Below, in pieces: positions 9,680-22,452 of a stretch of DNA of 64,000 bases. Source of the DNA: Phlebopus portentosus. Taxonomy: Eukaryota > Basidiomycota > Agaricomycetes > Boletales > Boletinellaceae. Each line of letters begins with the position of its first letter. Positions within the stretch are counted from its first letter, which is position 1. The DNA lies in assembly GCA_037892935.1 (NCBI GenBank), contig JAYXKI010000002.1, positions 434,001 through 498,000 on the forward strand, read 5' to 3'. Made by a program: the position numbers and the translations under genes. Under the pieces are notes generated by a model that made no database searches, had not been told where the DNA came from, and saw nothing but the letters and a program-made list of their open reading frames with translations.

Positions 9680-12187
9680 TCAAACTAGCAAAGATCTAAG
9701 TTTGACGAAATCGGGGGTGCCAAGCCCTGTGATAGCATCCCAGCCTTAGCGGAATATGATAGTCAAGACTCTATGATTAGTAATAAGAATGAAAAATCGA
9801 TGCATACCTTCGGTGGCGTTGAAACCTAGAAGGACAAACATCATCGATGAGATTTTCGGCTTGTACTTCGAAAGTTTGTTCGACCTCACCTGGAGTCCCA
9901 CATCCTGGATTATTTCCGGATAGTATGTCAACGAAGCCTTGGTTGCGAAATGTAAGTAAACGATGGACTTCCCAACATTATTCAAAGCTCACCTGATAAT
10001 CCCGCAGAATACAGCAGAGGATTCAAGAAACCGAGAGGCGGCTTCCCTTCAGCGATGCGCGCGTCATTAAGCAAAGCAACTATAGCGGTGAAGGTGGGGG
10101 AACTGGCAGAGGTTCCTCCAACGGAAAGCACTCGACCACCGGAAACTACCTGAAAACTAAAGATGTATGTGCCAGTGAAATAGTCCATGTGCCTTTTTAC
10201 ATGAGTAGCCTACCCTTCTCCTTGAGCACTGACATCTGGGACTGCTCTTCCGGCGGGACTAAGAGCGAGCTTCAGAGACAAAAAAAAAAGGATGAACTAG
10301 CATAGCTTTACTTGAATAAGCCTGCATAGGTATTGCCAAGTTTCTCGAGGAATGGCGGTACAGCTCTTGCTTGATAAGCTGGACGAGGGAAATATACAGA
10401 GAACCCGCCCTGTGAGAACCCGATCCCTACTTCCGGAGCAACATGAAAGGTGGCACCAACCTGTCGAGTGGACTGAGAAAGCTGGGTCATAAGCGGAAAC
10501 TGAAGTCAATTACTGAGGTCACGAAAGGGCAAGTCGCTGGGAAGACCTGAAAACGTTATCGTCAAGGCGCGAAGTTCGAGAATACTGAAATCTGGTATAC
10601 TCACAGGCTGAAAGATCGTCCGATTTGTACCGTCATTGGTCAGGCATGTCCCATCTCCAACGCCCCCGTCTCCGCTACTAAACATAACGGATGCTCCGCG
10701 CACTCCGAGCTGTGCGAAAAGGTTGCAGGCGCGGCTTTGTCAGAGTGCCTTCTCAGCATTTACCGGTGATCTTCATGATTGAATGACCTACACAGCAAAT
10801 TCTTTCGGGAATGTCTGTCTGCTCGACTTAGTTAGCAATAAGATTGTTTTCGTATTAAGGCAAGCTCACTCGTCACCTCCATAAGATGTAGTGAAAGAAA
10901 ATGGCATTTCGTCGTGGGAGAGGACGAAATCCAGCCAATCAATATATGGCTCATCACGTTGCGGAGGTGTAACAGAATCGTTGATAGTCGGAGCTGTCCC
11001 TGGCGTAGTATAATAAACGTTCGGAGTAGGGAAGGTAAGTCCAGTCGTGTATTGATTGTCGAGGTTTGCCTGATGAAAATGTTCGGGACTCTCTTGGGTA
11101 AGTAAAATGCACAAATATAGTGACCTCCACGCCTGGAATTGATTGGTCATTAAGACCTCCGTTCACTGAAACGACAGAGACATTGAAACCGACAGCGTCA
11201 GGTCGGAACATTTGGTAGAACGTCTGTATTCTAGAGTAGGATCAGGCAATCTAAGGGTCTGATCATAACCTACTTGCAAGTCCGCGAAATCGACAAACTA
11301 AAAGGAACGCAGTGTGAACGTGCTCACAGTCCGTATGCATATCATGATCTCATACCTGCTCTAGGTATCCTGTAACGCCGATCCGGTTGCCCTTGTCCGT
11401 CGACTGGGGTACATACCCTTCGGTCCGATATAGCTGCATGAGACAAGTCGGCGTAATTGTTGTATTGCAGCTGGCGGATATATCTTGTCCTGCAGGGCCC
11501 GTGACATTCGGAAGTGCGGCTTCAAACTGGTCCGGGACCGACTTAGGTCCATCACTGATATGAAACGTCGCGCGCATCTTACGCATATTATCAAACATCG
11601 TCGTCGGCTGCACAATATCTATGTGTTCGTGCAAGTCCCTCGGAAGACTGTACGCCAGAGTCCGGACGATAGTTTCACCTGTCTCGCTATGGAGATAAAG
11701 CTTGTATTCTGCGTCAAGCATTTTCTCGATGCGGTCCAGTGGAAGAAGTACTGAGATCCAGTCTCCCGCAGAGTTACGCGAAACGTCTGTTGCGGCATTG
11801 ATGCCATGGACTCCCAGCCAGTCATGCACTACATCGACAGTAGTTTCGTGTGGTCGTACCAACTCTTCGGCTTCGCTTCGAATAGTAAATTTCGACGTTC
11901 ATCCTAAATATCAAAGAAGTTTACACGTACAGACGAGACAAATGTTTCCCATACTTCGTGTGCAAAGGATCACTAACCTGGTATAAAGTGTCAATAAGTT
12001 CCCCCATCTTACGTTGTTTGAGTCCGATCTTCAAAGTGATAGGATGGTTCGGAGGTGGAGTCTTGAGTTCCTCCCAACCTTGAGGGATCTGTGTCCATGC
12101 ATGTTTAACGAGAGGCTCTGTTAAATACGCTGGAACAGCGCAACCATGAGCTGCTAAGAGAATAGGTAAGAGGATTAGAAGGAGCAT
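9680..12187 (-). CDS. Sedolisin-family serine protease (S53, tripeptidyl-peptidase type)
   Basis: The ATG at 12187 begins a signal peptide ([20 protein letters not shown]). A pro-kumamolisin activation domain follows ([36 protein letters not shown]), reached through an intron with a GTACGT donor. The catalytic Glu and Asp lie in [14 protein letters not shown], the oxyanion Asp follows SYGGDE, and the nucleophile Ser is in [10 protein letters not shown]. The calcium-site region near the end is [12 protein letters not shown]. Many small introns (about ten) interrupt it and all joins tested keep frame, including FVTS to VGATFHV at 10499-10530. S53 proteases act in acidic extracellular or lysosomal settings; the signal peptide suggests secretion. 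Confidence 0.88.
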
Positions 12188-12947
12188 AGCGTTCCGAATG
12201 TGCAATTCGACTTTTCGCTGGCCTCTAATAGTGGAACAGAGGATGTGATTCAAGGCCGGTACAGTTAGGGCCGACGAATGCCTTCCTACGTGATTGGAAG
12301 GGTGGGCGTGTGGTCTCGTGGTCCGCCAGCCACGCTGGACAGGCTGAATGAGTGCGCCAATTCCCATGTTTCTTAGGTAGAGCTGATAAATATAGACTTG
12401 ATTGCACTCACGTCTCAAGGTGCCATGCGAGGAGGAAGGAAGTAAATCGATCAGACATTTGTTACGGATAAACACAATAGCTTGATAAAGAGTTCCATCA
12501 CAAACATTCGTTACGTGTACAGGACTGGTCTGCCTCAATACAAACAACACCCCGATCTGCAAAGACATCTTTCTTCGCCACGATAAACTACCAAATAGCG
12601 AAAGATTAGCGATCGTAGGTCTGAGAGGTTGAACGAGAAGTCTCACTCGCCTTCAACATGTCTTGCCGAGTTTAATAGATAGTCTTGATAATATCTTTTC
12701 CGATTTCAAGTTGTCTTTCGTTAAGCACTACAACGGGAATAAACTCCATAGCTGCAAGGGAGAGAACTCAGCAATTAGATAGGATAGAACAAGCTCAAAT
12801 CCTACCAGAAAATCCTTGAAATATGGCCTTTAAGTTTCCTGTGCCCGCATTCGTAGAATTCTCAGCCCCGCTACCATCTCCCCACACGCTCCCCGGAGAG
12901 CCCTGGTGTTGTCTCCGGGGCTCGGCATATGCGAGCCCACAATACCG
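12188..12947. other. Interval between eRF1 and sedolisin genes
   Basis: It holds the 3' end of eRF1 and the promoter of the protease. Open minus-strand frames here have no recognisable content. Confidence 0.5.
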
Positions 12948-14573
12948 TCAGATACCATCGTCATCAGAGAAGAACTCGTCTTCATCTTCATCGAATGAAG
13001 CAAGGTGAGTGAAGTCAACCTTGTATCGTAAGATACCGCCGATACCACCGAAGCCTTTCACGAATTGCGCACCCTCTTGAGAACGATCGGTGACAAATTC
13101 CAGATTAGCTCCGAATTCCTTATATTTGTCGGCAAGCCATTCAAGTAAAGGCTGAGGCTCCTGAATTTGCTCCATTTCTAAACCGATAGATTTGTCTACG
13201 AACTTTTCTCGATCTTTTTCCTGCTCTTTGCTAGCGTGAACGATGATCTCCTCTGTCATTGCAGGAAAAACAGCGCGTGAGAAATTCTTATATGTATTGT
13301 TAGAGCTTAATGTACGTACCACCAGCGGCGTTACGCAGAAAATAACGAGTGATATCCAGGTTCTCCCAAACAATCAGTGTTTCAACAGCGCCTAGATCCA
13401 GACCCTTGAGAGTATCCTCGACACCGAAGCAGTACTTTCCAGTATCTTGACTGATTTCATCGAAATACCTCTGAATAAGTTTCTTCTCCTGGACAAACTT
13501 AACGTTGGCCAGAGACTCAGCCGCAAGCTCAATCGCCTAAAAAAAATTAAAATAAAATACACGCGAAATCAGAATTATCAATTCCGTCCCATTAAATGCT
13601 TGACGGTACCTGATTGAATCCATTTTCACCGCCATAGCTGACGTCAACAACTTTGACGATTTTGGCAGCCAGGCGCAGGTCTAGCATATCGCTCTGGCTC
13701 AACTCCGTCTTGAAGTCAGCGCTTCCAGCGAGTACGAGTCCTGTCACGTTCACCTTATCGTTCGTGATGAAGTGCTGCACCGCCAGTTCAGCCACCTTGC
13801 GAACATAGTTGTGACGTTTCTCATCTCGCAAACGCGAGAAACGCAGTGCGGACTGGCCACCACGGCCATGCTTCTTGGGAAGGTCGACAGTGAATTTATG
13901 AATAACCTCACGGGTGTTACCCGCAAGTGTGCCGAAAAGAGTTCCATTACCGTCCATGACAATGAATCCAAAGCGCTGATCGGATTCAAGCAGCTCTGAT
14001 AAAGCTTCGGTGTGGAATTTGTTGTCGCAAAGGTAAAGAGAGCTGTGGAGTCAACATAAGAAATTTAATTTAGAGAGCACATGGCCAGACTTACGTATTA
14101 ATCGGTTTATGAGGCTCAAAGTCAAAGGAGACCTTCTTTTCCTTCCCTTCATCCGTCAAGATCGTGCCAACGAAGAGTACTAGTCCGTTAGGAGGAACAC
14201 GGTTGTACAGCTTGAGGCGCTGTTGAGTGCTAGTGATAGCTGCAAGGACGGACTGCCTATTGACACGCGACTTGATGTTTGACGCTGTGCCATATTCCTG
14301 GGTCAACATGGCTGAAGCCCGTGAAATTTGATCCTTTGCAGTAAGTTAAGTTAGCAGGATGCTAGAATGGAAGGTAACATGGTCGCATTCATCGCACCTT
14401 GGGTGGTAGGATCAAACTGATCATGGACGTTCCAGCACTGCAGACAGGTCAATACTCGAGCACGATCACAAAGATCGAACAAGCACGAACCCTCTGGCCG
14501 AATCCAAGCTCTTGATGAGCTTCTTCATCTTCCACATCTGGATGTTTTGTTCTGCTGCGTCCGGCAACGACAT
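12948..14573 (-). CDS. SUP45: Eukaryotic peptide chain release factor 1 (eRF1)
   Basis: It starts [20 protein letters not shown]. The stop-codon recognition motifs are visible: NIKS in [13 protein letters not shown] and YxCxxxF as YLCDNKF. The GGQ motif of peptidyl-tRNA hydrolysis is in [16 protein letters not shown]. The C-terminal eRF3-binding region includes [17 protein letters not shown], and the protein ends with an acidic tail ([16 protein letters not shown]). It recognises all three stop codons in the cytosolic ribosomal A site together with eRF3. Four or more short introns are present. It is divergent from the amidohydrolase gene. Confidence 0.97.
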
Positions 14574-14855
14574 GCTTACTGATTTTGTGTTGATGTATGC
14601 TCTTCAGAGGCTAGCGATCACTTTTTCAACAGGGATTCGGAAAGCGGGGTAGAGTGGGGTCGACCCCCTACAGCGAGTCAAGAGAGAGTAAGAGAACAAA
14701 GATGGATACAAGTGATCAGTGGCGACTCAAGTCGGTGACAAAAACTTTTAGGTTACGTAACTTACAATCTTGAAAATCATGATCGACGCCTGCCTATCGC
14801 TAATCAATCCGAAAATTTCGGATTGGCTTCGCCTTGCATACATACGTCAATACGT
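14574..14855. promoter_or_regulatory. Divergent promoter region of eRF1 and the amidohydrolase
   Basis: A 282-bp interval separates the two outward-facing start codons, so both promoters must lie here. It has a pyrimidine/purine-rich stretch near 14620-14700 but no clear TATA box. Confidence 0.4.
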
Positions 14856-16341
14856 ATGTCAATGGACTTCAATTTGTACCAGTACAAGGCCCTTGCCCAG
14901 GCGGCCTTCACTTATCCAGCTATTGACAACCATACTCATCCTCTACTCTCAGAAGTGCACAAAGATGACTTTCCCTTCGAGGGCCTCCTCTCTGAAGCGC
15001 AGGGAAGTGCTGTAACTGAAGATGCCATACACACCGTAGCCTGCTATCGTGCCACGAGGCAGCTTTCCCGGCTCCTTCATTGCGAAAATTATTGGGAATC
15101 AGTTAAGCAAAAGCGACAATCCTTGAACTATGAGGATCTTTGCAAAGTATCCTTTTTATCTACCGGAATTCAATGCTTCTTGTTGGACGATGGCCTGGAC
15201 GGGCAAGGGCTCTGTGAAGGTCTTAGATGGCATGATCGATTCTCAACTTCTCCCTCTAAACGGATCGTCAGAATTGAAACACTCGCACAGGTATGCCTGT
15301 TCTTGCATTCACTATTATTCATTTCTCAAGTTAGGTAGGATATATTGAAGACGCATATACCGAATCACCTACCAGTTTCTCTCAATACCGCTTCTTATCT
15401 CCTTTCAGTATTTTCAACGGCCTTTGATGACGCGTTGAAATATGCTGCAAGTGATCCTGTAGTTGCGGGCTTCAAGTCTATTGCATGTTATCGAACAGGT
15501 CTGGATGTCTCCCCCAGTATCGCTTCCTTAGAAGAAATCGAAACTGCACTCATGGGTGTGATGAGCCGTTACGTGGAAACGACACAACTCCGCTTGGCCG
15601 ACAAACCATTTAACGACTATATTGTTAGACTGACAATGGAGGTCTCTGGGAAATGCGGAAAGCCTGGTGAGTATGCTCACTGTGTGTCTGTCGGACGTTA
15701 GTGCCTCATATCAATCGCAGTTCAGTTTCACACTGGTTTAGGAGATGCGGATATATCACTCGTGCGGTCTTCGCCCGCACACTTGCAGCCGCTTATAGAA
15801 GCCTACCCTTCTACGCCTGTTGTCCTCTTACACGCATCGTATCCGTACACGCGAGAAGCTGGCTATCTTGCGTCGGTATACAAGAATGTCTATCTTGATT
15901 TTGGCGAGATTTTCCCGTTCGTAAGCAAGACTGGCCAGAAAGGCACATTACGCCAGGTCCTCGAGCTCTGTCCTACAAATAAAATACTCTGGTCTAGTAC
16001 GTTGCGCCTTTCTCAACAACTCCTTGCTGATTATCATTTGGATACAGCTGACGGACATTGGTGGCCTGAGACGTACTATCTCGGGACAGTCCAGGCAAGA
16101 GAAGTTCTCTACGAAGTGAGCGACGATATAGACTCTTGTAAGACTTCTTCCGACATCCGTGAATTTATAGGTACTGGCTGAAAGCATTCGCGACGGTGAA
16201 GTTTCAGAGGATCAGGCAGTTGGCATTATCAGACGTGCCCTATTTCAGAACTCTAACAGGCTGTATAAGCTTGGGTTAGAGCCCGACATAAACCTTGGAC
16301 TAAAAGCTGCCAATATGCGCATGAATAACAACAGCAACTGA
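14856..16341 (+). CDS. Amidohydrolase related to the N-terminal half of FluG, standalone
   Basis: The start is MSMDFNLYQYK (ATG 14856 or 14862). The metal-binding HxH is in AIDNHTHPLL. Later landmarks are VVAGFKSIACYRTGLDVS, VQFHTGLGDADISLV, VVLLHASYPYTREAGYLAS, DFGEIFPFVS and WSTDGHWWPETYYLG, all in the order found in the amidohydrolase_2 domain of fungal FluG and plant nodulin-like proteins. In FluG this domain is fused to a glutamine-synthetase-like half; here the frame stops at 16341 and the next gene is unrelated. One inferred intron (15375-15408) is only 34 nt. Substrate unknown. Confidence 0.8.
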
Positions 16342-16554
16342 ATCCGCAATCGCGTACAAATATTGAGAGAAAAAAGCTTGTTTATATACACGGTGTCTAT
16401 TACATTCGATCATGATGCGTTATCTAGCTAGGCGTCTACGAAAGTCTCACCTGAAAAGCAAACAGTCGTAATTCAATCGATATTAAATACAGACTCTTAA
16501 GCGCGTATAGTCAGCGGCAGACCCAGTGAGAGGCTCAGTAAGACAAGCACAAAT

Positions 16555-17615
16555 TTAGCGTCTCTTGGAAGGTGCAGTCGCGCAAAGAGGGCTTTTCTCT
16601 ATCTCGCTATGCTCCGTCGTGTCGTACTCGATCCCCAGATCCTCAGCCAGCTCATTAGCCTGCGGTGGCGGAAGAGTATCCGAGATAAGAAGCCAGAGAC
16701 TATTCAAGTAGCAGAAAGGGTGGACGGTCAGTCAGAGGCATCCCTTAGCGATAGCATACACTCGGTTCCCGTTCCAGCTTAATGGGACATACTTATTGAA
16801 AATCTTGCGTCTCTTGACCCATTCGGTCCTCCACTTAATCCAATCAGAATCGGATTGTGCGATTTCCTCATCTGTCAAGAAAGACGATGTCCCCGCTCTA
16901 AGAGGGGCCAGATATTCGAGGGTCTTCTCAACCTAAGATAACTAAGTATAGGCGCCCAAGAACAATATCAGACAGACTTACGGCGGCCTTCGCGTCTTCT
17001 AGTTGTTGTTCGAGCTCTTCGTCCGTCGGAGTGCTCTTCAGTTTGTTCAACTCTGAAGGGAGTATGTAAAATATCATTCGTACTTAGCGAATGAGCACAA
17101 ACCGGTAGTAGCCTTCTTCACGCTTTCAGCAAGGAACTTGTTCTCTTCCTCAATGGTCTTCAGTTCGGCCTCAATCGTGGCAATCTTGTCCGCGGGTACG
17201 TCTTCAAGGTCGGACTGCTTCGCAACGAAGAATGTTGTCTTTCCTACCCTCAAATCATCTGGCTTAGATCACTGTATCAGAATAAAGGCCAGAAACGAAC
17301 CGTATCCCTTCTGCGTGATTTCCCCCTTGTCTGCGAGGCCGGCGAGGATCTTCTGCGTCGCAGTCTTCGGCACAGCCCCTTTCAAGTTTGCACAAACATC
17401 CACGGCACCGAACGGCCTGTTCATCTGTAAAGCTCCGTTCAGATGCTATAAGGAAGAATTGCTGCAAGACGACCTTCTTGAGGTATTTGAGGACTGCTTC
17501 TTCAGCTGTACGCAAGAGATTAGGTACGTGTCGAGAGGGTGAGCTCATGTGACTTGCCCTCAAGACCCTTGAGCACCGGGACCTTATCCGACCCTTCCTT
17601 TGCTTTCCCTGGCAT
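16555..17615 (-). CDS. HOP2: Homologous-pairing protein 2 (HOP2/TBPIP)
   Basis: It begins MPGKAKEGSDKVPVLK and joins through an intron (GTCTTGAGGG...GTACAG) to AEEAVLKYLKKMNRPFGAVD. This is the winged-helix N-terminal domain, followed by ANLKGAVPKTATQKILAGLA and GEITQKGYGKTTFFVAKQSD. A coiled coil follows (ADKIATIEAELKTIEEENKF onward) and the C-terminal helices end LWLLISDTLPPPQANELAED then LGIEYD. HOP2 pairs with MND1 to stimulate DMC1/RAD51 strand exchange in meiosis. About six introns, each short. Confidence 0.9.
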
Positions 17616-17860
17616 TGCTGATGGATAGAGGTTCTTAAGTGTTGAGGCAGTAGGAGGAGAGACAAGTCACCTGGGTCCTGGGTCCTGGGGCTTGGTCGCG
17701 TCCGGGCCACATACCGAGACGCGTCAACAAGTCAAAACAAGACCGGATAATCTTGGCGTCGCATCTTCTCCCGCACTTCAGAAGTTCACATCACCGCATA
17801 TAACCAGCACCAGCAACTTCCGACGCTTCTCCTGCGACACGTGAAAAAAGACGATCCGAC
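17616..17860. promoter_or_regulatory. Divergent promoter region of HOP2 and the F-box-like locus
   Basis: A 245-bp interval lies between outward-facing starts. No TATA box is evident. Confidence 0.3.
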
Positions 17861-20154
17861 ATGAAAGCTGCTATTGTGAACTCGGAGACGCGTGGTAAGT
17901 AACTTACTTAGGCACATTGTGGGCGCCTTTTTTACGCGTTTCAGCGTCGAAAAGGCACAAAACACAGGGCCGCAAGGATTATGTGGACAGCTCGAAAGTC
18001 GCCCCCAAACCACGAAAGAATGCAAAGCGTGGACGGCTTGTATTACTGCTGCAAATGCCAACTGACGTGTTTCACGAGGCGATTCTCCGACCCTAGTTGT
18101 TGCCTGCTGGCTAATCTTAACTTTTCGTCTGTCTGACCTTTCTGAACCCGGGTTGCGCAAAATTTGTCTCCAAAGGATATACTAAATCTTGCTCGCTCCA
18201 CCAAATTCTGGCGTAAGTTGCTCATGAGTCGTGACTCGAAGCCAGTATGGCGCGCGGCGCGAGAAAATGTCGGCCTCCCAGAATGTTCTGAAGATCTCAG
18301 CGAGCCACAATACGTTCGGACGAGGATGTATGGTAGATTTTCTGGGTTCTCATTACTGGCATGCGATATCTGAAGCGCTGTAAAACTGCCACGGCCGAAA
18401 TGTCTATTTCGCTTTTCGGCGTAGGCTCTGCAAACCCTGCTTGAGCAATGTCGCGGCAGGTAAATCCTTGGTCAATCAATACATGCCGTACTTGGTCGAC
18501 GAGCAGCAAGATGCGGTTGGAAACGCATCATATCAGGAGTGGTGAGTCGACTTTTCACATCATGCTATTTTTCTGTAAAGGTATGTTGAACAGGGAGCGC
18601 GATTTTGGTCTGGTTTGGTTCTGGGAAGAGGACATTGTCAAAATGCTTCAGATGTACACTAGCCTGTACGGAAAGGAGAAGGAAGAGTTCATAAGGAAAC
18701 GAAAAGAGTATGCAGATAAGATGTGCACGGTGAGTACTTAATCAAAGAGGTTTGAAGGTCTGCTGAACGCCTGCAGCACGCAAGACTTGTAGAAATTGGT
18801 TTTGGATCGAAGGATGCTATCGGAACGCAACGGTGTAACGAGTATGTTAATGGCGTCAAGCTCTCTTTCTTTGTGTCTGCACTAAACGCATATCCAGGAT
18901 CTTTTCGAGACTCAAAAAGCTGGGGTACACGGACCATGATCTCAAAACATCTTGCTTCAAAAGATGGGATGTGCTCACCACGACCCCAAAGATGCTCACA
19001 GAAAGAAGTACGCAGAAATTTCGTCGATTATTCTTGTTCCAGGACTAACCTGCCAAAAGTCTGGAGAAATCCCAGACCTGATCTCGAACAGATAATCGAA
19101 GCAGAGAAGAATAGTAATTATTTCCAGCGCAGACTCGTGCTAAGCGAGAACGATGATGATGACGAGGAGTAATACTGTGGTAACGAATGCAACACAGGGT
19201 TTGGTATTTAGAGCAGAGCTGTGAGAGCTCGTCGGAGTTGTCCGGAGTTTCTTTCTTACAAATCGTTGCGCAACAAAGCTGCTGTAATGTTTTCTCAAAG
19301 TTGCAAAGGTACACTTGCGACGGTAGAGTATCGTTGTACACCCGTGGATGGTCACTCGGTGTTAAATATTCTAAAGCAATGCTGATTCGCTGTTCTGAAA
19401 AATTTCTGGTGACGAGTCCGTATCACCGTTCGACTGGATGCATAGTTTTTCATCAAGTACAGTTTCCTGAGGACGAGAAAAAACATGATGAGAAGCTAGA
19501 CTCTGAAGTGCTCAAATTGCAAAAACCAATCGGAGAACGGTTTGTCGACCGTGACGCTTATCCAAATCTAGCCACGAATGATCGACGCCGAGATCTGACA
19601 GATCACATCGCAGGATGCGACTTCCCTCCTACCAACAGACAAGTAGTTTGTCATGCCTGTATCTCTGGAGACTTTAGAGAACAACCTTCGCAATTCCATG
19701 CCTATCACCCACCTCGAGATCAAAGACAGGTCTAATGGTTGTGGAGAGAACTACGAAATTCTTGTTGTGAGCGAGGTCTGCAAGTTTTACGCTTATCAGA
19801 TAAGCGATCTATCTGACAATAACATCCTACAGGCATTTCAGAAAAAGACGACTCTCGCTCGCCATCGTCTGAGTATGTCGTGCCTTGGATTGTACGCTCA
19901 CAGTAGGCTGACAGACACTTGATCATGTCAGTCAATGAACTGTTGAAGAACGAGATTGCGCAGATGCACGCATTTTCTCAGGTACGACGTCGAGTTGTTC
20001 TGCATCCTTCATCATTGATACCTCTTGCTTCAGACAACGCTCACTCCGGAGCAGTACGAGTCAAGATTATCAAACTCTGCTGCATAGCTATCGGTCAAAT
20101 CATTAAACCAGCATTCGGATGTAATATTGCATGCACTTTTGTAAAGCATGATTA
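17861..20154 (+). pseudogene. Degenerate F-box family gene
   Basis: Basic N-terminal exons end in LVLLLQMPTDVFHE, a typical F-box beginning. The continuation LSPKDILNLARSTKFWRKLL (18163-18222) is clear F-box sequence, but its frame has an in-frame TGA just upstream and no AG acceptor that would retain it. Downstream NCHGRNVYFAFRRRLCKPC matches the Cys-rich block usual in these fungal F-box proteins, but TAA at 18381-18383 lies in its frame. Further pieces such as EEDIVKMLQMYTSLYGKEKE and RLVEIGFGSKDAIGTQ continue to about 19172, and more fragments to about 20154. The broken frames argue for a pseudogene. Exact limits are uncertain. Confidence 0.5.
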
Positions 20155-20295
20155 GAAGTTTGTTGTGTGGAAGGAAAATCTTCTTAACGTTTTGTGTACT
20201 CAGTCGACATGCACTGAAACTCCTTCATGATGTTCACGTTTATTAGGACCGTCACTGCGACAACAAACGCGAAATGGTATACAAGTAATACAAAA

Positions 20296-22452
20296 TTAGG
20301 CGGCTCCTCCGTGCATAATCTTTTTCCCTTTCACAGTATTCCACTCCACCTATGGATAAAAACTTGAGTCCCGACAGGCTGGGATACTTAACTCCAACAC
20401 TCACAAACAAAGAAACAACAAAAGCGGATCCACCGACCGCTATCGGTAATATGAAAGCTCGGTCAAGGGCATAAGTATAAGCGATGAGAACTCCGTTGAG
20501 TTGATCAGGAGGCACAATCTGTCGTATTTGAGTTGCTCCGCTCGATGCGACGGCATCAGCATCTATTCCCGTCGAATGCTTAGGGATCGAGCTAAGAAGT
20601 GTATTCCTGAAGATGTTCTGTGCTACCGAAATAGCAATCGATCCGCCGAGTGCATTCGAAAACATGATGATTGCGTCTACAGATCTGTATTAGCAACTAT
20701 TCTGTAATGGAAAGTCCTGCATAGACGTACTCCCGATGGGCATGTCTTTCGAGTTGAGCACAGCTTGAACGGCTAGGTATGGAACTTGGAGTCCTGCTCC
20801 TGCACCGAGACCTGACAAGATCTGGTAGCCAATCCATTTACCAGTACTGGTCGCCACTTGAAGTGTGAAAAGCAGCCCAGCACCAACGGTGAAGACTGCT
20901 GAACCTACCCATAAGAACGGAACGTAATATCCGATCTTCGTAATCAAAGCACCGACGATAAGAGAAGAGATGGTAATGCTGACAAGATACGGGATTGAGC
21001 GGATTCCCGAACCTTCAGCAGACGTTCCGAGGACTGCCTGGAAATAGAACGGCAGATAGTATATGTGCGTGTAAAGAGCCATACTGAGGAAGCATGTGAA
21101 GACTGAGCCACAGAACACAGTCCGCTGTCGGATAAATATTCGAGGCGGGATGGTTGCATCATCTCCTCGCCACCACTGAATGCCAATAAAGATGATTATG
21201 AGAAGACCGAAACCAAGTAGACAACCCCAGATCTTGGCTTTTGACCAAGGGTACTCGGTACCACCGTCTTGGAGCGCAAGTAGAAGGCACACAACACCAC
21301 AGATGAGGAAAACTGCGCCGAGGATGTCCAGTTTAGCAAACTTCTGTCTCAGGGTTAAGTTACCAACGTCTCGTTTCGGTGCCTTGAAGAATAGAAGGAC
21401 GGCAAGAAACGCAGCCCCGCCGAATGGTAAGTTGATCTATTAATATATTCAGAACTGAACATGGTGCGATACGACCATAGTATCCTACCCAAAAACACCA
21501 CCTCCACGAAGCCTTGTCGGTCAAAGTGCCTCCCAAAATCGGGCCAACCACTGAAGCTATGCCAAACATGCCCGATAGTGTGGCGATATAGATCGGCATT
21601 CTTCGCAAAGGCACAGAAAAGCCTATTATGGTCATCCCTCCCGAAAACAGGGCGGAAGCTCCCGCACCAGCAACTGCTCGGCCTACGATGAGCATGGGAG
21701 AACTCGTTGCAGCGGCACAGATGACGGAACCAGCTTGAGTACGGGGTGAATCAATACTGCAAGTCGCAAATTTCTGGCACATACCTTCGAAGAGAACGAG
21801 GGCAGAGAGGTATGTCCACTTCACGTCGAAAAAGGTATATATTTTTCCAAAGGTCTGGATTTAATGGGTAAGAATCCACGACCCCGCAAAAAGGTTTCTG
21901 AATCTCACTGGCTGAAGACTAGTTGTAGTAAGAAGATAACTTGATCCGTACCATCCGACATCGTCCAAGGAATCGAATACCGTCGTGATGGTTGGTATCG
22001 CAGTTGCTGAACAAGAGTAGAAGTCAGGGCCGACTAAAGGAAGCAGTCGAACTTACAATAAAGACGCACCAATAATAGTATTGTCCAATGAGATCTATAA
22101 TTGGGAATAAATATTCAGAAGTCCTAGATACGCGACAATCCGAAGCTGCACCTACCACAAATATTACAAGACATAACCCAATGGTAAGAAGGAAGAGTCG
22201 CATACCCGAAGGATATTCGATTTCTTCTTCGATAGCATCGGTTCTTGAACGCACGGCATCAGAAGTTTCAGTTCTCCGTAACTCCGCTTCTGAATTTATC
22301 TCCTTCTTTTCCTCCTTGGCCTCTACCACATCGGTCGTATCGTTCGGGCGCTGCTTGCTCTCTGTGGACCTTCTTGTGATGGATCTTGGGCGGGAAGAGG
22401 CGTCATTTTGTTCATCGATTTCAGGCGCGTCGTTGTGTGGGGTGGATTTCAT
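20296..22452 (-). CDS. MFS exporter, DHA2 (14-TMS drug:H+ antiporter) type
   Basis: A hydrophilic charged N-terminus of about 85 residues (MKSTPHNDAPEIDEQ...) precedes the first membrane helix (MRLFLLTIGLCLVIFVV). Family landmarks include GRAVAGAGASALFSGG and GPILGGTLTDKASWRWCFW, the conserved segment before TMS6. Many hydrophobic helices follow, including a long second half (QILSGLGAGAGLQVPYLAVQ). The last intron (GTGAGTGT...CCATAG) joins SLF to VEWNTVKGKKIMHGGAA, giving a natural C-terminus. Such proteins export toxic compounds or secondary metabolites across the plasma membrane; the substrate cannot be told. No biosynthetic cluster is nearby. Confidence 0.88.

Noticed and set aside
17138..17542. 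134-residue plus-strand frame
   Set aside because: Antisense to HOP2 exons whose protein sequence is clearly recognisable.
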